DNA of 64,000 nt from Cellulomonas hominis. Lineage in GTDB: Bacteria > Actinomycetota > Actinomycetes > Actinomycetales > Cellulomonadaceae. The position numbers were made by a program, and so were the translations under genes. Of this stretch, positions 21,127-35,235 are shown one piece after another. A model generated the notes under the pieces. It did no database searches and was not told the origin of the DNA. It worked only from the letters and a program-made list of their open reading frames with translations. The DNA lies in assembly GCF_901521055.1 (NCBI RefSeq), contig NZ_CABEGA010000084.1:1-64000 (forward strand). Reading direction: 5' to 3'. Positions within the stretch are counted from its first letter, which is position 1. Every line of letters starts with the position of its first letter.

Positions 21127-21423
21127 TCAGCCCGCCAGGCCGGCCGCCCAGGGGCCGATGACGAGCTTCCACTCGCGGATCTCGACGTCCGCGATGACGC
21201 CGGCCCGGGCGAACGGGTCGTCGGCCAGCAGCACCTCGAGCGCGGCGCGGTCGGTCGTCTCGAACGCCAGGAGCGCTCCGGGAGCGCCGTCGGTGAACGG
21301 CCCGGAGCCGTGCAGCAGCCCGCGCCCGGCGAGCTCGCCGAGGTACGCGCGGTGCTCGGGGCGGACCTGGTCCTGCAGGTCGGCGCGCTGGTCGTAGGTG
21401 TACCGGACGGCGAAGGTGGTCAT
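21127..21423 (-). CDS. YciI family protein
   Basis: A small 98-aa protein with the YciI ferredoxin-like fold: MTTFAVRYTYDQR at the start, VRPEHRAYLGELAGRGLL with the conserved His, and DDPFARAGVIADVEIREW near the end. Members are dimeric and of mostly unknown function, with an Asp-His pair in a pocket. I take ATG at 21423 rather than an upstream ATG at 21453, because the family begins at this point. It is convergent with terC and divergent from the aldo/keto reductase. Confidence 0.85.
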   Translation of the reverse strand: MTTFAVRYTYDQRADLQDQVRPEHRAYLGELAGRGLLHGSGPFTDGAPGALLAFETTDRAALEVLLADDPFARAGVIADVEIREWKLVIGPWAAGLAG

Positions 21424-21479
21424 GCGGTCATCCTGCCGCACGCGCCCGGCCACCCGCGCGGGGGTGCGAGAGTAGCCGT

Positions 21480-22322
21480 ATGAGCCTCACCCCTCCCCAG
21501 GTCCCGGTCGTCCCGCTGCGGGACGGCACCTCCATCCCGCAGGTCGGCTTCGGCGTGTTCAAGGTCGACGACGCCGGGGCGGAGGCCGCGGTCGGCCACG
21601 CGCTCGCCGCCGGCTACCGCCTGGTCGACACCGCGAAGCTGTACGGCAACGAGGCGGGCGTGGGCCGCGCGGTGCGCGCCTCGGGCCTGCCCCGCGACGA
21701 GGTCTACGTCACCACGAAGCTGTGGAACGACGACCAAGGCCGGGACCGCACCCTCGCGGCCTTCGAGGCGTCGGTGGCCCGGCTCGACCTCGGTGTGCCG
21801 GACCTGTACCTCATCCACTGGCCGTTCCCGGGGCAGGACCTCTACTCGGAGACCTGGCGCACGCTGGTGGAGCTGCGGGACGCCGGCCGGGTGCGGTCGG
21901 TGGGGGTCTCGAACTTCACGCCCGCGCACCTGCGGCGGGTGATCGACGACTCCGGGGAGGTGCCGGTCCTCAACCAGGTCGAGCTGCACCCGTACCTGCA
22001 GCAGCGTGAGCTGCGCGCCTTCCACGCGGAGCACGGCATCGCGACGGAGGCCTGGTCGCCGCTGGGCCGGGACACCGGGCTCCTGGACGACCCGGTGATC
22101 GTCGACGTGGCCCGCGCGCACGGGGTGACGCCCGCGCAGGCCGTGCTGCGCTGGCACCTGGACCTCGGCACCGTGGTGATCCCGAAGTCGGTGACGCCGG
22201 AGCGGATCCGCGCGAACCTCGACGTCCTCGGCTTCTCGCTGACCGCGGAGGACCACGAGCGGATCGCCGGTCTCGACCGGGGCGGACGCATCGGTCCCGA
22301 CCCCGACGTGCTGGGGGCGTGA
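21480..22322 (+). CDS. Aldo/keto reductase
   Basis: NADPH-dependent reductase of aldehydes and ketones, 280 aa, TIM barrel. The catalytic tetrad is visible: Asp in DTAKLYGNE, Tyr in the same segment, Lys in TTKLWND, His in LIHWP. The C-terminal IPKSVTPERIRANLDVLGF is the cofactor-binding loop. It resembles 2,5-diketogluconate reductase-type AKR5 enzymes. The start codon of the acyl-CoA dehydrogenase gene overlaps its stop (GTGA), suggesting a two-gene operon. The true substrate is unknown. Confidence 0.93.
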   Translation: MSLTPPQVPVVPLRDGTSIPQVGFGVFKVDDAGAEAAVGHALAAGYRLVDTAKLYGNEAGVGRAVRASGLPRDEVYVTTKLWNDDQGRDRTLAAFEASVARLDLGVPDLYLIHWPFPGQDLYSETWRTLVELRDAGRVRSVGVSNFTPAHLRRVIDDSGEVPVLNQVELHPYLQQRELRAFHAEHGIATEAWSPLGRDTGLLDDPVIVDVARAHGVTPAQAVLRWHLDLGTVVIPKSVTPERIRANLDVLGFSLTAEDHERIAGLDRGGRIGPDPDVLGA

Positions 22323-23491
22323 CGATGACCCGGCCGGCCCCCCGGACGCTGCTGACCGACGACTTGCTCGCCCGGATCGCGGAGCGGGCGCCCGTGCACG
22401 ACCGCGAGAACACGTTCCCGCACGAGGACCTCGCGGACCTGCGGGCCGCCGGCTACCTCGCGGCGTTCGTCCCGGCCGAGCTCGGGGGCGCCGGCCTCAC
22501 GCTGGAGGAGGTGGCACGCGAGCAGGCGCGGCTGTCGGGTGCCGCGCCGGCGACGGCCCTGGCCGTGAACATGCACCTCGTGGTGACCGGCATGGCCGCG
22601 GTGCTCGCGGCGCGCGGCGACGACTCCCTGGCGTTCGTCCTGCGGGACGCGGCCGAGGGGGAGGTGTTCGCGTTCGGGAACTCGGAGGCCGGCAACGACC
22701 TCGTCATGTTCGGCTCCCGGACGCGGGCCGAGCGGCAGGCGGACGGCGGCTACCGGTTCACCGGGACGAAGATCTTCACGTCGCTGTCGCCGGTGTGGAC
22801 GCGGCTCGCGACGTTCGGGCTGGACGAGGACCACCCGGACGGCCCGCGCCTCGTGCACGCCGTCGTGTCCCGGGAGGACGGCGGCATCCGGACGAAGGAC
22901 GACTGGGACACGCTCGGCATGCGCGCGACCCAGAGCTGCACCACGGTGCTCGACGCCGCGCCGGCGCGGGCCGAGCGCGTGTTCCGCGCGCTGCCGCCGG
23001 GGCCGAGCGCCGACCCGTACGTCTTCGCGCTGTTCGCGGTGTTCGAGGTCCTGCTCGCCGCTGTGTACACGGGGATCGGCCGCCGCGCGCTCGAGCTCGC
23101 GGTCGCGGCCGCGCACCGGCGCACGTCCATGAAGAACGACGGCCGCAGCTACGCGCAGGACCCGGACATCCGGTGGCGGGTGGCGGACGCCGCCATCAAC
23201 CAGGACGGCATCGAGCCGCAGGTGTGGGCGCTCGCGCGGGACGTCGACGAGCAGGTGGACCACGGCGCGCTGTGGTTCGCCCGGCTGGTCGGCCTGAAGG
23301 TCCGGGCCACCGAGACGGCTCGCGTGGTGGTGGACCAGGCGATCCGCGTGTCCGGCGGCGGCTCGTACTTCAGCGGCAGCGAGCTCGGGCGGCTGTACCG
23401 CGACGTGCTCGCCGGGATCTTCCACCCGTCGGACGACGAGTCGGCGCACGGGACCGTCGCGAACGCGTGGCTCGGGCCGCTCGACCGATAG
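22319..23491 (+). CDS. Acyl-CoA dehydrogenase family protein
   Basis: A FAD-dependent dehydrogenase of 390 aa with the usual helical N-terminal domain, beta middle domain (GYRFTGTKIFTSLSPVW) and helical C-terminal domain (ETARVVVDQAIRVSGGGSYFSGSELGRLYRDV). The catalytic Glu cannot be placed with confidence. The relatively loose match suggests a DszC/hydroxylase-like branch rather than a classic beta-oxidation enzyme. GTG 22319 overlaps the previous gene; ATG 22325 is an alternative. A strong hairpin follows the stop. Confidence 0.85.
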   Translation: MTMTRPAPRTLLTDDLLARIAERAPVHDRENTFPHEDLADLRAAGYLAAFVPAELGGAGLTLEEVAREQARLSGAAPATALAVNMHLVVTGMAAVLAARGDDSLAFVLRDAAEGEVFAFGNSEAGNDLVMFGSRTRAERQADGGYRFTGTKIFTSLSPVWTRLATFGLDEDHPDGPRLVHAVVSREDGGIRTKDDWDTLGMRATQSCTTVLDAAPARAERVFRALPPGPSADPYVFALFAVFEVLLAAVYTGIGRRALELAVAAAHRRTSMKNDGRSYAQDPDIRWRVADAAINQDGIEPQVWALARDVDEQVDHGALWFARLVGLKVRATETARVVVDQAIRVSGGGSYFSGSELGRLYRDVLAGIFHPSDDESAHGTVANAWLGPLDR

Positions 23492-23499
23492 CGGGACCC

Positions 23500-23552
23500 C
23501 CCCGCACGACGACGGCCCCGGGCGTGCTGCCCGGGGCCGTCGTCGTGCGGGG
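23500..23552. terminator. Bidirectional terminator hairpin
   Basis: Perfect 22-bp arms (23500-23521 and 23531-23552) around a 9-nt loop lie between the convergent acyl-CoA dehydrogenase and Cys-rich membrane protein genes. No T-tract on either side, but the stem is very stable. Confidence 0.8.
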
Positions 23553-23562
23553 AGCGGCTGCG

Positions 23563-24978
<1,416 letters not shown>

Positions 24979-25653
24979 TCACCAGCCGCGCGACCGCCAC
25001 ACGCCCAGCGAGGGCCGCTCCGCGCCGAGCGTCGTGCCGCGCCCGTGCCCGGGGTGCACGCACGTGTCGTCGCCGAACCGCGCGAACACCCGCTGCTCCA
25101 GGTCGTCCATCAGCGAGGTGAAGTCCGCCGGGCTCGTGGTCCGGCCCGGCCCGCCCGGGAACAGCGAGTCGCCGGTGAGCAGGTGGACGCGACCGGCGAC
25201 GGCCCCCTCGTGCCGCGAGACGCCGGGCTCCCGGTAGGCGAGGGCGATCGCGCCGGGCGTGTGCCCGCGCAGGGCGATCACCTCGAGCCGGAGGTCGCCC
25301 ACGGCCAGGACGTCCCCGTGCCGCAGGGCGCGCGGCGTCGTCGTCCCGGCGGCCGCCGCCACCGCGTGCGCGTCCGCCGCACCCGCGGCGTGCGGCGCCC
25401 CGGTGGCCGCGAGCATCGCCGCCAGCGCGCCGAGGTGGTCGGCGTGCCGGTGCGTGGTGACGACCAGGTCGAGCCGCCCGGGCGATCCCGTGCGGACGAG
25501 CTCGAGCAGGCGGTCGGGCTCGGCAGCGGCGTCGACCAGCAGCTGCGCGCCGGTCCGCCGGCAGGTGAGGAGGTACGCCTGGTTCTCCATCGGGCCCACG
25601 CAGACGGTCCGCAGGACGAGGTCGTCGAGCACGAGCTCGTCCGCCGCGGTCAC
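24979..25653 (-). CDS. MBL-fold metallo-hydrolase (glyoxalase II-like)
   Basis: A 224-aa metallo-beta-lactamase-fold hydrolase. The metal motif THRHADHLG is present, with further ligands in RGHTPG, LTGDSLFPGG and CVHPGHGRGT. These match the short glyoxalase II/YcbL-type branch with a binuclear zinc site. GTG 25653 overlaps the stop of the upstream GH15 gene (GTGA), so it is the second gene of that operon. The thioester or other ester it cleaves is not known. Confidence 0.88.
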   Translation of the reverse strand: MTAADELVLDDLVLRTVCVGPMENQAYLLTCRRTGAQLLVDAAAEPDRLLELVRTGSPGRLDLVVTTHRHADHLGALAAMLAATGAPHAAGAADAHAVAAAAGTTTPRALRHGDVLAVGDLRLEVIALRGHTPGAIALAYREPGVSRHEGAVAGRVHLLTGDSLFPGGPGRTTSPADFTSLMDDLEQRVFARFGDDTCVHPGHGRGTTLGAERPSLGVWRSRGW

Positions 25654-27548
25654 GGGCGGCCCACCGTCTCGGCGGTGGGCTCGGGGGTCCCCGCCCGGGC
25701 CACGGCCTCCTCGTGGCTGTGCACCGCCCGCACGAGCGCGAGGTGCGACAGCGCCTGCGGCAGGTTCCCCGCCATCCGCCCGGTCGCGGGGTCGTGCTGC
25801 TCGGCGAGCAGGCCGACGTCCGTCAGCACCCCCGTCAGCACGTCGAGCACGGCCGCCGCCCCCGCGACGTCCCCCTGCCGGGCGAGCGCGTCGGCGAGCC
25901 AGCCGGAGCACGCGAGGAACGCGTGCTCCCCGCCGCGCACGCCGTCGTCGGTGCGCTCGGGGCGGTACCGGTGCAGGAGCCCGGGAGCCACCTCGAGCTC
26001 GGCGCGCACGGCGGCGATCGTGCCGGCCAGCCGCGGGTCGCCCGGGGGCAGGAAGCCCACCTGCACGAGCTGCAGCAGCGACGCGTCGGTGTGCGTGGCG
26101 CCGTAGTACTGCACGAACGTGCCCCGGCCGGCGTCCCAGCCGTGCGCGAGCACGTCGGCGTGCACGGCGTCGCGCTCCTGCCGCCAGCGCCCGACGGGGC
26201 CGGGCAGACCGTGGTCCTCGACGGCGCGCACGGCACGGTCGAGCGCGGCCCACGCCATCACCTTCGAGTGCGTGAAGTGCCGGGGCTCGCCGCGGACCTC
26301 CCAGATGCCGCTGTCGGGCTGCCGCCACGTCCGGCACAGGTGGTCGACCAGGTGCACCTGGAGCGACCACGAGTCGGTGCTCTCGGCGACGCCCACGGAC
26401 CGGGCGAGGTGCAGGGCGCACATCACCTCGCCGAGCACGTCGTTCTGCACCTGCCCGACCGCGGCGTTCCCGACACGCACCGGCCGGGAGCCCGCGTACC
26501 CGGGCAGGTGGTCGAGGGTCCGCTCCGGCAGCTCCCGGCTGCCGTCCACCGCGTACATGATCTGGACGTCGGCCGGGTCGCCCGCCACGGCGCGCAGCAG
26601 CCACTGCCGCCACGCCTGGGCCTCCTCCCGGTAGCCGTGCTCGAGCAGCGCCTCCAGGGTCATCGCCGCGTCCCGCAGCCAGCAGAACCGGTAGTCCCAG
26701 TTCCGCTCGCCGCCGAAGTCCTCGGGCAGCGACGTGGTCACCGCGGCGACGATCCCGCCGGTCTCGGAGTCGCTCAGCAGGCGCAGCACGAGCAGCGACC
26801 GCACGACGGCGTCCCGGTAGGCGCCGGTGTACCGGCAGGCCTGCGCCCAGCGTCCCCACCGGTGCTCCGTGGCCTCGATGCGGTGCTCCAGGCGCGGGGC
26901 GCGCGGGACCGGGAGCCAGGACGGCACCCACGTCGACGACACCTCGACGGACTCCCCGGCCGCGAGCGGGAACTCGTCGACGTGCGCGCGGCGCTCGCCC
27001 CGGCCCCGCGGTCGCGGCAGCCGCTCGCCGCGCAGCACCAGGCTGTCCGGTCCGGCGACCGCCTGGATCACCTCGGCGCCGTCCGGGTCGGTCACGCGGT
27101 GCACCCAGGGCTCGACCTTGCCGTAGCCGAACCGCACGACCCACTCGTGCCGGACGTCGACCGTCCCGGCGGTCGCGGTGATCCGGCGGACGACGTCGCA
27201 GCGCCCGTCCCCGAGCGGCATGGCGTCGAGCATGACCGCCGTGCCCGTCGGGGACTCGAAGGTGGTCTCGAGCACGAAGGAGTCGCCGAGGTACCGGCGC
27301 GTGACCCGGGTCGCGTCGGGGACGGTGAGCAGCCACCGGCCGTGCTCGGGGCCGCCGAGCAGGGCGGCGAAGCACGCGGGGGAGTCGAACCGCGGGGCGC
27401 AGAGCCAGTCGACCGAGCCGGCCCGTGAGACGAGCGCGGCTGTCCGACCGTCGCCGAGGACGGCGTAGTCGCCGATCGGGGTCGGTGACGCCGGCGCCGC
27501 CGCCGTGGGCTGCGTCACGGAGGAGGCGGTGGGGCGCGGGTCGGACAT
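25650..27548 (-). CDS. Glycoside hydrolase family 15 protein (glucoamylase/trehalase-like)
   Basis: A 632-aa cytoplasmic enzyme, lacking a signal peptide, with an N-terminal beta-sandwich and an (alpha/alpha)6 barrel. Family markers are [26 protein letters not shown] at the start, [20 protein letters not shown], and the likely acid Glu in DSGIWEVRG. The likely base Glu is in [21 protein letters not shown]. In actinobacteria this group includes trehalases as well as glucoamylases, so the substrate (trehalose, maltose or dextrin) stays open. ATG 27548 starts it; an upstream in-frame ATG is less likely. It is divergent from uvrA. Confidence 0.9.
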   Translation of the reverse strand: MSDPRPTASSVTQPTAAAPASPTPIGDYAVLGDGRTAALVSRAGSVDWLCAPRFDSPACFAALLGGPEHGRWLLTVPDATRVTRRYLGDSFVLETTFESPTGTAVMLDAMPLGDGRCDVVRRITATAGTVDVRHEWVVRFGYGKVEPWVHRVTDPDGAEVIQAVAGPDSLVLRGERLPRPRGRGERRAHVDEFPLAAGESVEVSSTWVPSWLPVPRAPRLEHRIEATEHRWGRWAQACRYTGAYRDAVVRSLLVLRLLSDSETGGIVAAVTTSLPEDFGGERNWDYRFCWLRDAAMTLEALLEHGYREEAQAWRQWLLRAVAGDPADVQIMYAVDGSRELPERTLDHLPGYAGSRPVRVGNAAVGQVQNDVLGEVMCALHLARSVGVAESTDSWSLQVHLVDHLCRTWRQPDSGIWEVRGEPRHFTHSKVMAWAALDRAVRAVEDHGLPGPVGRWRQERDAVHADVLAHGWDAGRGTFVQYYGATHTDASLLQLVQVGFLPPGDPRLAGTIAAVRAELEVAPGLLHRYRPERTDDGVRGGEHAFLACSGWLADALARQGDVAGAAAVLDVLTGVLTDVGLLAEQHDPATGRMAGNLPQALSHLALVRAVHSHEEAVARAGTPEPTAETVGRP

Positions 27549-27604
27549 GGCCTCATCATGCGTCCGAGCAGCACGGACGCGCCGCCCGAGCGGTGCGCAC
27601 CGTT

Positions 27605-27618
27605 CGAACACATGTGCG
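27605..27618. promoter_or_regulatory. Probable LexA (SOS) box of uvrA
   Basis: CGAAC-ACAT-GTGCG differs at one base from the palindromic actinobacterial SOS box CGAAC-N4-GTTCG. It overlaps the -35 position of the uvrA promoter (-10 at 27637-27642), where a repressor would block transcription. uvrA is a LexA target in several bacteria. Confidence 0.5.
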
Positions 27619-27636
27619 TGTGTCGGTGCTGCGCCG

Positions 27637-27642
27637 TAGCAT
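27637..27642 (+). promoter_or_regulatory. -10 box of uvrA, leaderless type
   Basis: TAGCAT ends 7 nt before the GTG at 27650, the same geometry as for dop, uvrC and der. It overlaps an in-frame ATG at 27641, which argues for the GTG as the true start. Confidence 0.5.
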
Positions 27643-27649
27643 GGCGCGC

Positions 27650-30511
<2,862 letters not shown>

Positions 30512-30543
30512 CGCGGCTCGACCGGCTCAGCCCGGCGACCCGG

Positions 30544-31077
30544 TCAGCCCGGGACCGGGTCGGCGTCCGCGGCCTCCAGCACCGCGGGCGCCGGCTCGGT
30601 CAGCACCGGGAAGCTCACCGACCGGCTGATGTAGCAGTGCTCGTGCGCCCGGTGGTGCAGGTCGGCCAGCTGGGCGTCCAGCCCGGACGCGTCGTCGCCG
30701 GCCGCCGCGACGGCGCCGCCCGGCCGCACGGTCACGAGCGGACGCAGGATCACCTCGGTGAACTGCCCGTGCCCCGCCGCCTCGACCCGCATGGTCCCGG
30801 TGGCCCGGTCGCTGTACCCGACGACGACCACGCCGGACGTCGCGGCGAAGTGCAGGAACCAGAGCATGTGGCACTCGGCGAGCGCGGCGACGAGCAGCTC
30901 CTCCGGGTTGTGCCGCGTCGGGTCGCCCCGGAACGCCGGGTCCGCGGACCCGAGGATCGTCGGCTTGCCCGCGACCTGCACCTCGTGCTCGCGACCGTAG
31001 GACGTGTAGCCGGTCGTCCCGGACGCGCCCGCGCCCGTCCACACGACGTCGGCGGCGTACGTGTGCAGGAGGCTCAT
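30544..31077 (-). CDS. OsmC family protein
   Basis: A 177-aa peroxide-reducing enzyme of the OsmC/Ohr superfamily. The two redox Cys are in [14 protein letters not shown] and [10 protein letters not shown], and the [15 protein letters not shown] segment is typical. The longer C-terminus and the [25 protein letters not shown] segment suggest a YhfA/OsmC-like branch rather than classic Ohr. It would detoxify organic hydroperoxides in the cytoplasm. It is convergent with uvrA (32 bp apart) and divergent from uvrC. Confidence 0.88.
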   Translation of the reverse strand: MSLLHTYAADVVWTGAGASGTTGYTSYGREHEVQVAGKPTILGSADPAFRGDPTRHNPEELLVAALAECHMLWFLHFAATSGVVVVGYSDRATGTMRVEAAGHGQFTEVILRPLVTVRPGGAVAAAGDDASGLDAQLADLHHRAHEHCYISRSVSFPVLTEPAPAVLEAADADPVPG

Positions 31078-31147
31078 GCCTCAGGGTAGGCGCCCGGGTG
31101 CCTCCCGCCGGGGCCGGTCCCGCGCAGGATCTGTCGGCGGGTCGAAT

Positions 31148-31153
31148 TAGGCT
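31148..31153 (+). promoter_or_regulatory. -10 box of uvrC, leaderless type
   Basis: TAGGCT ends 7 nt before ATG 31161 with no ribosome binding site in between. Confidence 0.5.
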
Positions 31154-31160
31154 GTCCCAT

Positions 31161-33263
31161 ATGGCTGATCCCGCGACCTACCGCCCCGCGCCGGGGGAGA
31201 TCCCGGACTCACCCGGGGTGTACCGGTTCCGCGACGAGCACGGCCGGGTCATCTACGTCGGCAAGGCGAAGAGCCTGCGCCAGCGCCTGAGCTCGTACTT
31301 CCAGGACGTCGCGAACCTGCACCCCCGCACGCAGACGATGGTCACGACGGCGGCCTCGGTGCAGTGGACCGTCGTCGGCACCGAGGTCGAGGCGCTGGCG
31401 CTGGAGTACTCCTGGATCAAGGAGTTCGACCCGCGGTTCAACGTGAAGTACCGGGACGACAAGTCCTACCCGTACCTCGCGGTCACCCTGGCGGACCAGT
31501 ACCCGCGCGTGCAGGTGATGCGCGGCGCGAAGCGTCCCGGCACCCGGTACTTCGGCCCGTACGCGCACGCCTGGGCGATCCGGGAGACGGTCGACCTGCT
31601 GCTGCGGGTGTTCCCGGTGCGCACCTGCTCCGCTGGGGTGTTCAAGCGCGCCCGGCAGCAGGGCCGGCCGTGCCTGCTCGGGTACATCGACAAGTGCTCG
31701 GCGCCCTGCGTCGGGAAGATCTCCCAGGAGGACCACCACGTCCTCGCGGAGGAGTTCGCCGACTTCATGGCCGGTGACACCGCCCGGTTCACCAAGCGGC
31801 TGACGGCGCGCATGCAGGAGGCGTCGAACGAGCTGGACTTCGAGCGCGCCGCCCGGCTGCGCGACGACATCGCGGCGCTGCAGCGGGCGACCGAGAAGAA
31901 CGCGGTCGTCCTCGCGGACGGCACGGACGCCGACATCTTCGCCCTGGCCGGCGACGAGCTCGAGGCCGCCGTGCAGGTGTTCCACGTCCGCGGCGGCCGC
32001 ATCCGCGGTCAGCGCGGCTGGGTGGTCGAGAAGGTCGAGGCGCTCACCGACGCCGACCTGGTCGAGCACCTGCTCCAGCAGGTCTACGGGGACACCCCGG
32101 GCGGTGACGCGGCCGCGGGTGCCACCGCCGGCGCGGTCCCGCGCGAGGTGCTCGTCCCGGTGCTGCCCCCGGACCTCGAGCAGGTCGAGGCGTGGCTCTC
32201 CGGCCTGCGGGGTAGCCGCGTGCAGGTCCGCGTCGCGCAGCGCGGCGCCAAGCACGAGCTCGCGGAGACGGTCCGGAAGAACGCGGAGCACGCCCTCGCG
32301 CTGCACCGCACCCGCCGTGCCGGGGACCTCACGACCCGCAGCCAGGCGCTGCGGGAGATCCAGGAGGCGCTCGCGCTGGAGACGGCGCCGCTGCGCATCG
32401 AGTGCTACGACGTCTCGCACAACCAGGGGACGTACCAGGTCGCGTCGATGGTGGTGTTCGAGGACGGGCTGCCCCGCAAGAGCGAGTACCGGACGTTCGG
32501 CATCCGCGGCCCGGAGGGCACCGGCGCGCGCGACGACACCGCCGCCATGCACGAGGTGATCACCCGCCGGTTCCGCCGCTACCTCGCGGAGCGGGAGCAG
32601 GCCGGTGACCTGGAGCTCGGGCTGGGGGAGGACCAGGTCGCCGAGGCGCTGGCGGACGCGGACGCCGGCCCCCTGCGGTCGGGACCCATCGACGAGACCA
32701 CCGGGCGCCCGCAGCGGTTCGCGTACCCGCCGAACCTGGTCGTGGTCGACGGCGGCCCGCCCCAGGTGGCCGCCGCGGCCGCCGCGCTGGCGGAGCTCGG
32801 CATCGACGACGTGGCGCTCTGCGGCCTCGCGAAGCGGCTGGAGGAGGTGTGGCTGCCGGGGGAGGACTACCCGGTGATCCTCCAGCGGTCGTCCGAGGGG
32901 CTGTACCTGCTGCAGCGCGTCCGCGACGAGGCGCACCGGTTCGCGATCACCGCGCACCGCAAGAAGCGCAGCAAGGGCATGACCGTCTCGGCCCTCGACT
33001 CCGTGCCCGGCCTCGGCCCGGCGCGGTCCGCGGCGCTGCTCAAGCACTTCGGCTCGCTCAAGCGGCTCAGGGCGGCCTCGGCCGAGGAGATCGCGTCGGT
33101 GCCCGGCATGGGGGCGCGCACCGCCGCCGCGGTCGTCGCCGCCCTCGCCGCGCCGTCCCCGGACGCCGCGCCGTCCCCGGACGCCGCGCCGTCCCCGGAC
33201 GCCGCGCCGTCCCCGGAGCCCGCGCAGCCCGCCCCCGGCACGGCTGGCATGCTGGGCTCATGA
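31161..33263 (+). CDS. uvrC: Excinuclease ABC subunit UvrC
   Basis: Makes both incisions around damaged DNA after UvrB loading. The 700-aa protein has the GIY-YIG domain at the N-terminus ([23 protein letters not shown]), a Cys-rich patch, the UVR domain ([14 protein letters not shown], near residue 225), and an RNase H-like nuclease domain ([21 protein letters not shown]). Two helix-hairpin-helix motifs follow ([32 protein letters not shown]). After these comes a low-complexity tail with repeated PSPDAA units, absent from most UvrC proteins. Its stop overlaps rapZ by ATGA. Confidence 0.97.
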   Translation: MADPATYRPAPGEIPDSPGVYRFRDEHGRVIYVGKAKSLRQRLSSYFQDVANLHPRTQTMVTTAASVQWTVVGTEVEALALEYSWIKEFDPRFNVKYRDDKSYPYLAVTLADQYPRVQVMRGAKRPGTRYFGPYAHAWAIRETVDLLLRVFPVRTCSAGVFKRARQQGRPCLLGYIDKCSAPCVGKISQEDHHVLAEEFADFMAGDTARFTKRLTARMQEASNELDFERAARLRDDIAALQRATEKNAVVLADGTDADIFALAGDELEAAVQVFHVRGGRIRGQRGWVVEKVEALTDADLVEHLLQQVYGDTPGGDAAAGATAGAVPREVLVPVLPPDLEQVEAWLSGLRGSRVQVRVAQRGAKHELAETVRKNAEHALALHRTRRAGDLTTRSQALREIQEALALETAPLRIECYDVSHNQGTYQVASMVVFEDGLPRKSEYRTFGIRGPEGTGARDDTAAMHEVITRRFRRYLAEREQAGDLELGLGEDQVAEALADADAGPLRSGPIDETTGRPQRFAYPPNLVVVDGGPPQVAAAAAALAELGIDDVALCGLAKRLEEVWLPGEDYPVILQRSSEGLYLLQRVRDEAHRFAITAHRKKRSKGMTVSALDSVPGLGPARSAALLKHFGSLKRLRAASAEEIASVPGMGARTAAAVVAALAAPSPDAAPSPDAAPSPDAAPSPEPAQPAPGTAGMLGS
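33147..33218 (+). repeat. Four 18-bp tandem repeats in the uvrC 3' end
   Basis: Units of 18 bp (GCCGCGCCGTCCCCGGAC) start at 33147, 33165, 33183 and 33201, the last slightly changed. They encode PSPDAA repeats in frame. Copy number is likely to vary between strains by slippage. Confidence 0.9.
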
Positions 33264-34207
33264 GCGACGAGATCTCGCCGATCACGGTGCCGACCGGCAT
33301 CCCGGCGATCGAGGCCGCCACCGCGGCTCCCCACCTCCAGCAGCCGCACGTCCTGATCATCACCGGCATGTCCGGCGCCGGCCGTACCCGCGCGGGCGCC
33401 GTCCTGGAGGACATGGGCTGGTACGTCGTCGACAACCTGCCCGCCCAGATGCTCACCCACCTGGTGGGGATGCTCACGCACGGGGGCCCCCCGAGCGCCG
33501 ACCTGCGGCTCGCGGCGGTCGTGGACGTGCGCGGCCGGGAGTTCTTCGCCGACCTGCTCGCCGTCCTCGCCCAGCTGCGCGAGTCCGGCGTCGACTACCG
33601 CATCCTGTTCCTCGACGCGTCGGACGAGGTGCTGGTCCGCCGCTACGAGCAGGTCCGCCGCCCGCACCCGCTGCAGGGCGAGGGCCGGATCCTCGACGGG
33701 ATCGCCGCCGAGCGGACCCTGCTGTCCGACATCCGGGAGCGGGCGGACGTGCTGATCGACTCCTCGGAGACGAACGTGCACGAGCTCGGCCGGATCGTCC
33801 GCGCGGCGGTGTCGACCTCCGAGCAGGAGGACGCCCTGCGGGTCAACGTCATCTCGTTCGGCTTCAAGTACGGCATCCCGCTCGACGCGGACCACGTGGT
33901 GGACGTGCGGTTCCTCGCGAACCCGTACTGGATCACCGAGCTGCGGCACATGTCCGGCCGCGACGCCCCCGTGCGGGACTACGTGCTCGGCCTGCCGGGC
34001 GCCCTGCAGTTCGTCGACCGGTACGTCGACGCCCTCGAGCCGGTGCTCGCGGGGTACCTCGCGGAGGAGAAGCGGTACGTCACCGTCGCCGTGGGCTGCA
34101 CCGGCGGCAAGCACCGGTCCGTCGCCATCAGCGAGGCCATCGCGGAGCGCCTGCGCGCCCGCGGCCAGCGCGTGACCGTGGCGGCGCGCGACCTCGGCAA
34201 GGAATGA
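33260..34207 (+). CDS. rapZ: RNase adapter / nucleotide-binding protein RapZ (YvcJ)
   Basis: A 315-aa P-loop protein with Walker A-like [11 protein letters not shown] at residues 34-43 and C-terminal segment [25 protein letters not shown]. In enterobacteria RapZ binds GlcNAc-6-P-related signals and steers RNase E; in Gram-positives YvcJ hydrolyses nucleotides and affects competence. The rapZ-yvcK-whiA order is conserved across Gram-positive bacteria. ATG 33260 overlaps the uvrC stop, so expression is coupled. Confidence 0.94.
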   Translation: MSDEISPITVPTGIPAIEAATAAPHLQQPHVLIITGMSGAGRTRAGAVLEDMGWYVVDNLPAQMLTHLVGMLTHGGPPSADLRLAAVVDVRGREFFADLLAVLAQLRESGVDYRILFLDASDEVLVRRYEQVRRPHPLQGEGRILDGIAAERTLLSDIRERADVLIDSSETNVHELGRIVRAAVSTSEQEDALRVNVISFGFKYGIPLDADHVVDVRFLANPYWITELRHMSGRDAPVRDYVLGLPGALQFVDRYVDALEPVLAGYLAEEKRYVTVAVGCTGGKHRSVAISEAIAERLRARGQRVTVAARDLGKE

Positions 34208-34211
34208 CCTG

Positions 34212-35231
34212 GTGAGTCCTGTCCGTGACGGGCAGCCCGCGTTCGTCGCGCTCGGCGGCGGGCACGGCCTGTCCGGGACGCTGTCCGCGCTGCGCCGGGT
34301 GACGGACCGGCTGACGGCTGTCGTCACCGTGGCCGACGACGGCGGCTCCTCGGGGCGCCTGCGGGACGAGCTCGACGTCCTCCCGCCCGGTGACCTGCGG
34401 ATGGCGCTGTCGGCGCTGTGCGACGACTCCGACTGGGGCCGCACGTGGCGCGACGTGCTGCAGCACCGGTTCACGTCCAGCGGCGACCTCGACCAGCACG
34501 CGGTCGGCAACCTGCTGATCGTGGCGCTGTGGGAGCTGCTCGGCGACACCGTGGACGGCCTGGACTGGGTCGGGCGGCTGCTCGGCGCCCGCGGCCGGGT
34601 GCTCCCGATGGCCGCCGTCCCGCTGGCCATCGAGGCCGACGTGGTGCGACCCGACGGGACCGCCGAGCTCGTGCGGGGGCAGAGCCACGTGGCGGTCGCC
34701 CGCGGGCGGATCGACCAGGTCCGCCTGGTGCCCGAGCGCCCGCCCGCCCTGCCCGAGGCGGTGGCCGCGGTGCTCGAGGCGGACTGGGTCGTCCTCGGTC
34801 CGGGCTCCTGGTACACCTCCGTGATCCCGCACCTGCTGGTGCCGGAGCTCGCCGACGCGCTGCACCGCACCACCGCGCGGCGGATCGTCGTGCTGAACCT
34901 CAGCCCGGACGCCGAGACGGCCGGCATGGGCCCGTGCGAGCACCTCGACGCCCTCCGCCAGCACGCGCCCGACCTGCGCCTGGACGCCGTGATCGCCGAC
35001 CCGGGGTCCGTGGACGACGTCGACGAGCTCGTGGAGCGCACCCAGGGCGCGGGCGGCCGGCTGCTGCTGCGGCAGGTGCGCCGCGGCGACGGCACGCCCC
35101 GGCACGACGCGCTCCGGCTCGCCGCCGCGATCAGCGACGTGGTGGACGGGTACCTCGGCGACGTCGGCGGCGCCGGGGGAGCCGACGGCAGCCCGGGCGG
35201 GCCTCGCGTCCCGCGCGGGATGGCAGGATGA
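34212..35231 (+). CDS. yvcK: YvcK/CofD-like UDP-sugar-binding gluconeogenesis factor
   Basis: A 339-aa Rossmann-like protein with N-terminal [29 protein letters not shown] and [13 protein letters not shown], and the later [16 protein letters not shown]. Relatives bind UDP-GlcNAc and are needed for wall synthesis and growth on gluconeogenic carbon sources; in mycobacteria the homologue (CuvA) links to polar growth. It starts at GTG 34212, 4 bp after rapZ. whiA follows 4 bp later. Confidence 0.93.
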   Translation: MSPVRDGQPAFVALGGGHGLSGTLSALRRVTDRLTAVVTVADDGGSSGRLRDELDVLPPGDLRMALSALCDDSDWGRTWRDVLQHRFTSSGDLDQHAVGNLLIVALWELLGDTVDGLDWVGRLLGARGRVLPMAAVPLAIEADVVRPDGTAELVRGQSHVAVARGRIDQVRLVPERPPALPEAVAAVLEADWVVLGPGSWYTSVIPHLLVPELADALHRTTARRIVVLNLSPDAETAGMGPCEHLDALRQHAPDLRLDAVIADPGSVDDVDELVERTQGAGGRLLLRQVRRGDGTPRHDALRLAAAISDVVDGYLGDVGGAGGADGSPGGPRVPRGMAG

Positions 35232-35235
35232 CGGC

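Noticed and set aside
33147-33218. CRISPR-like repeat array
   Set aside because: The four 18-bp units are contiguous without spacers and encode in-frame PSPDAA. No CRISPR array was seen anywhere in the window.
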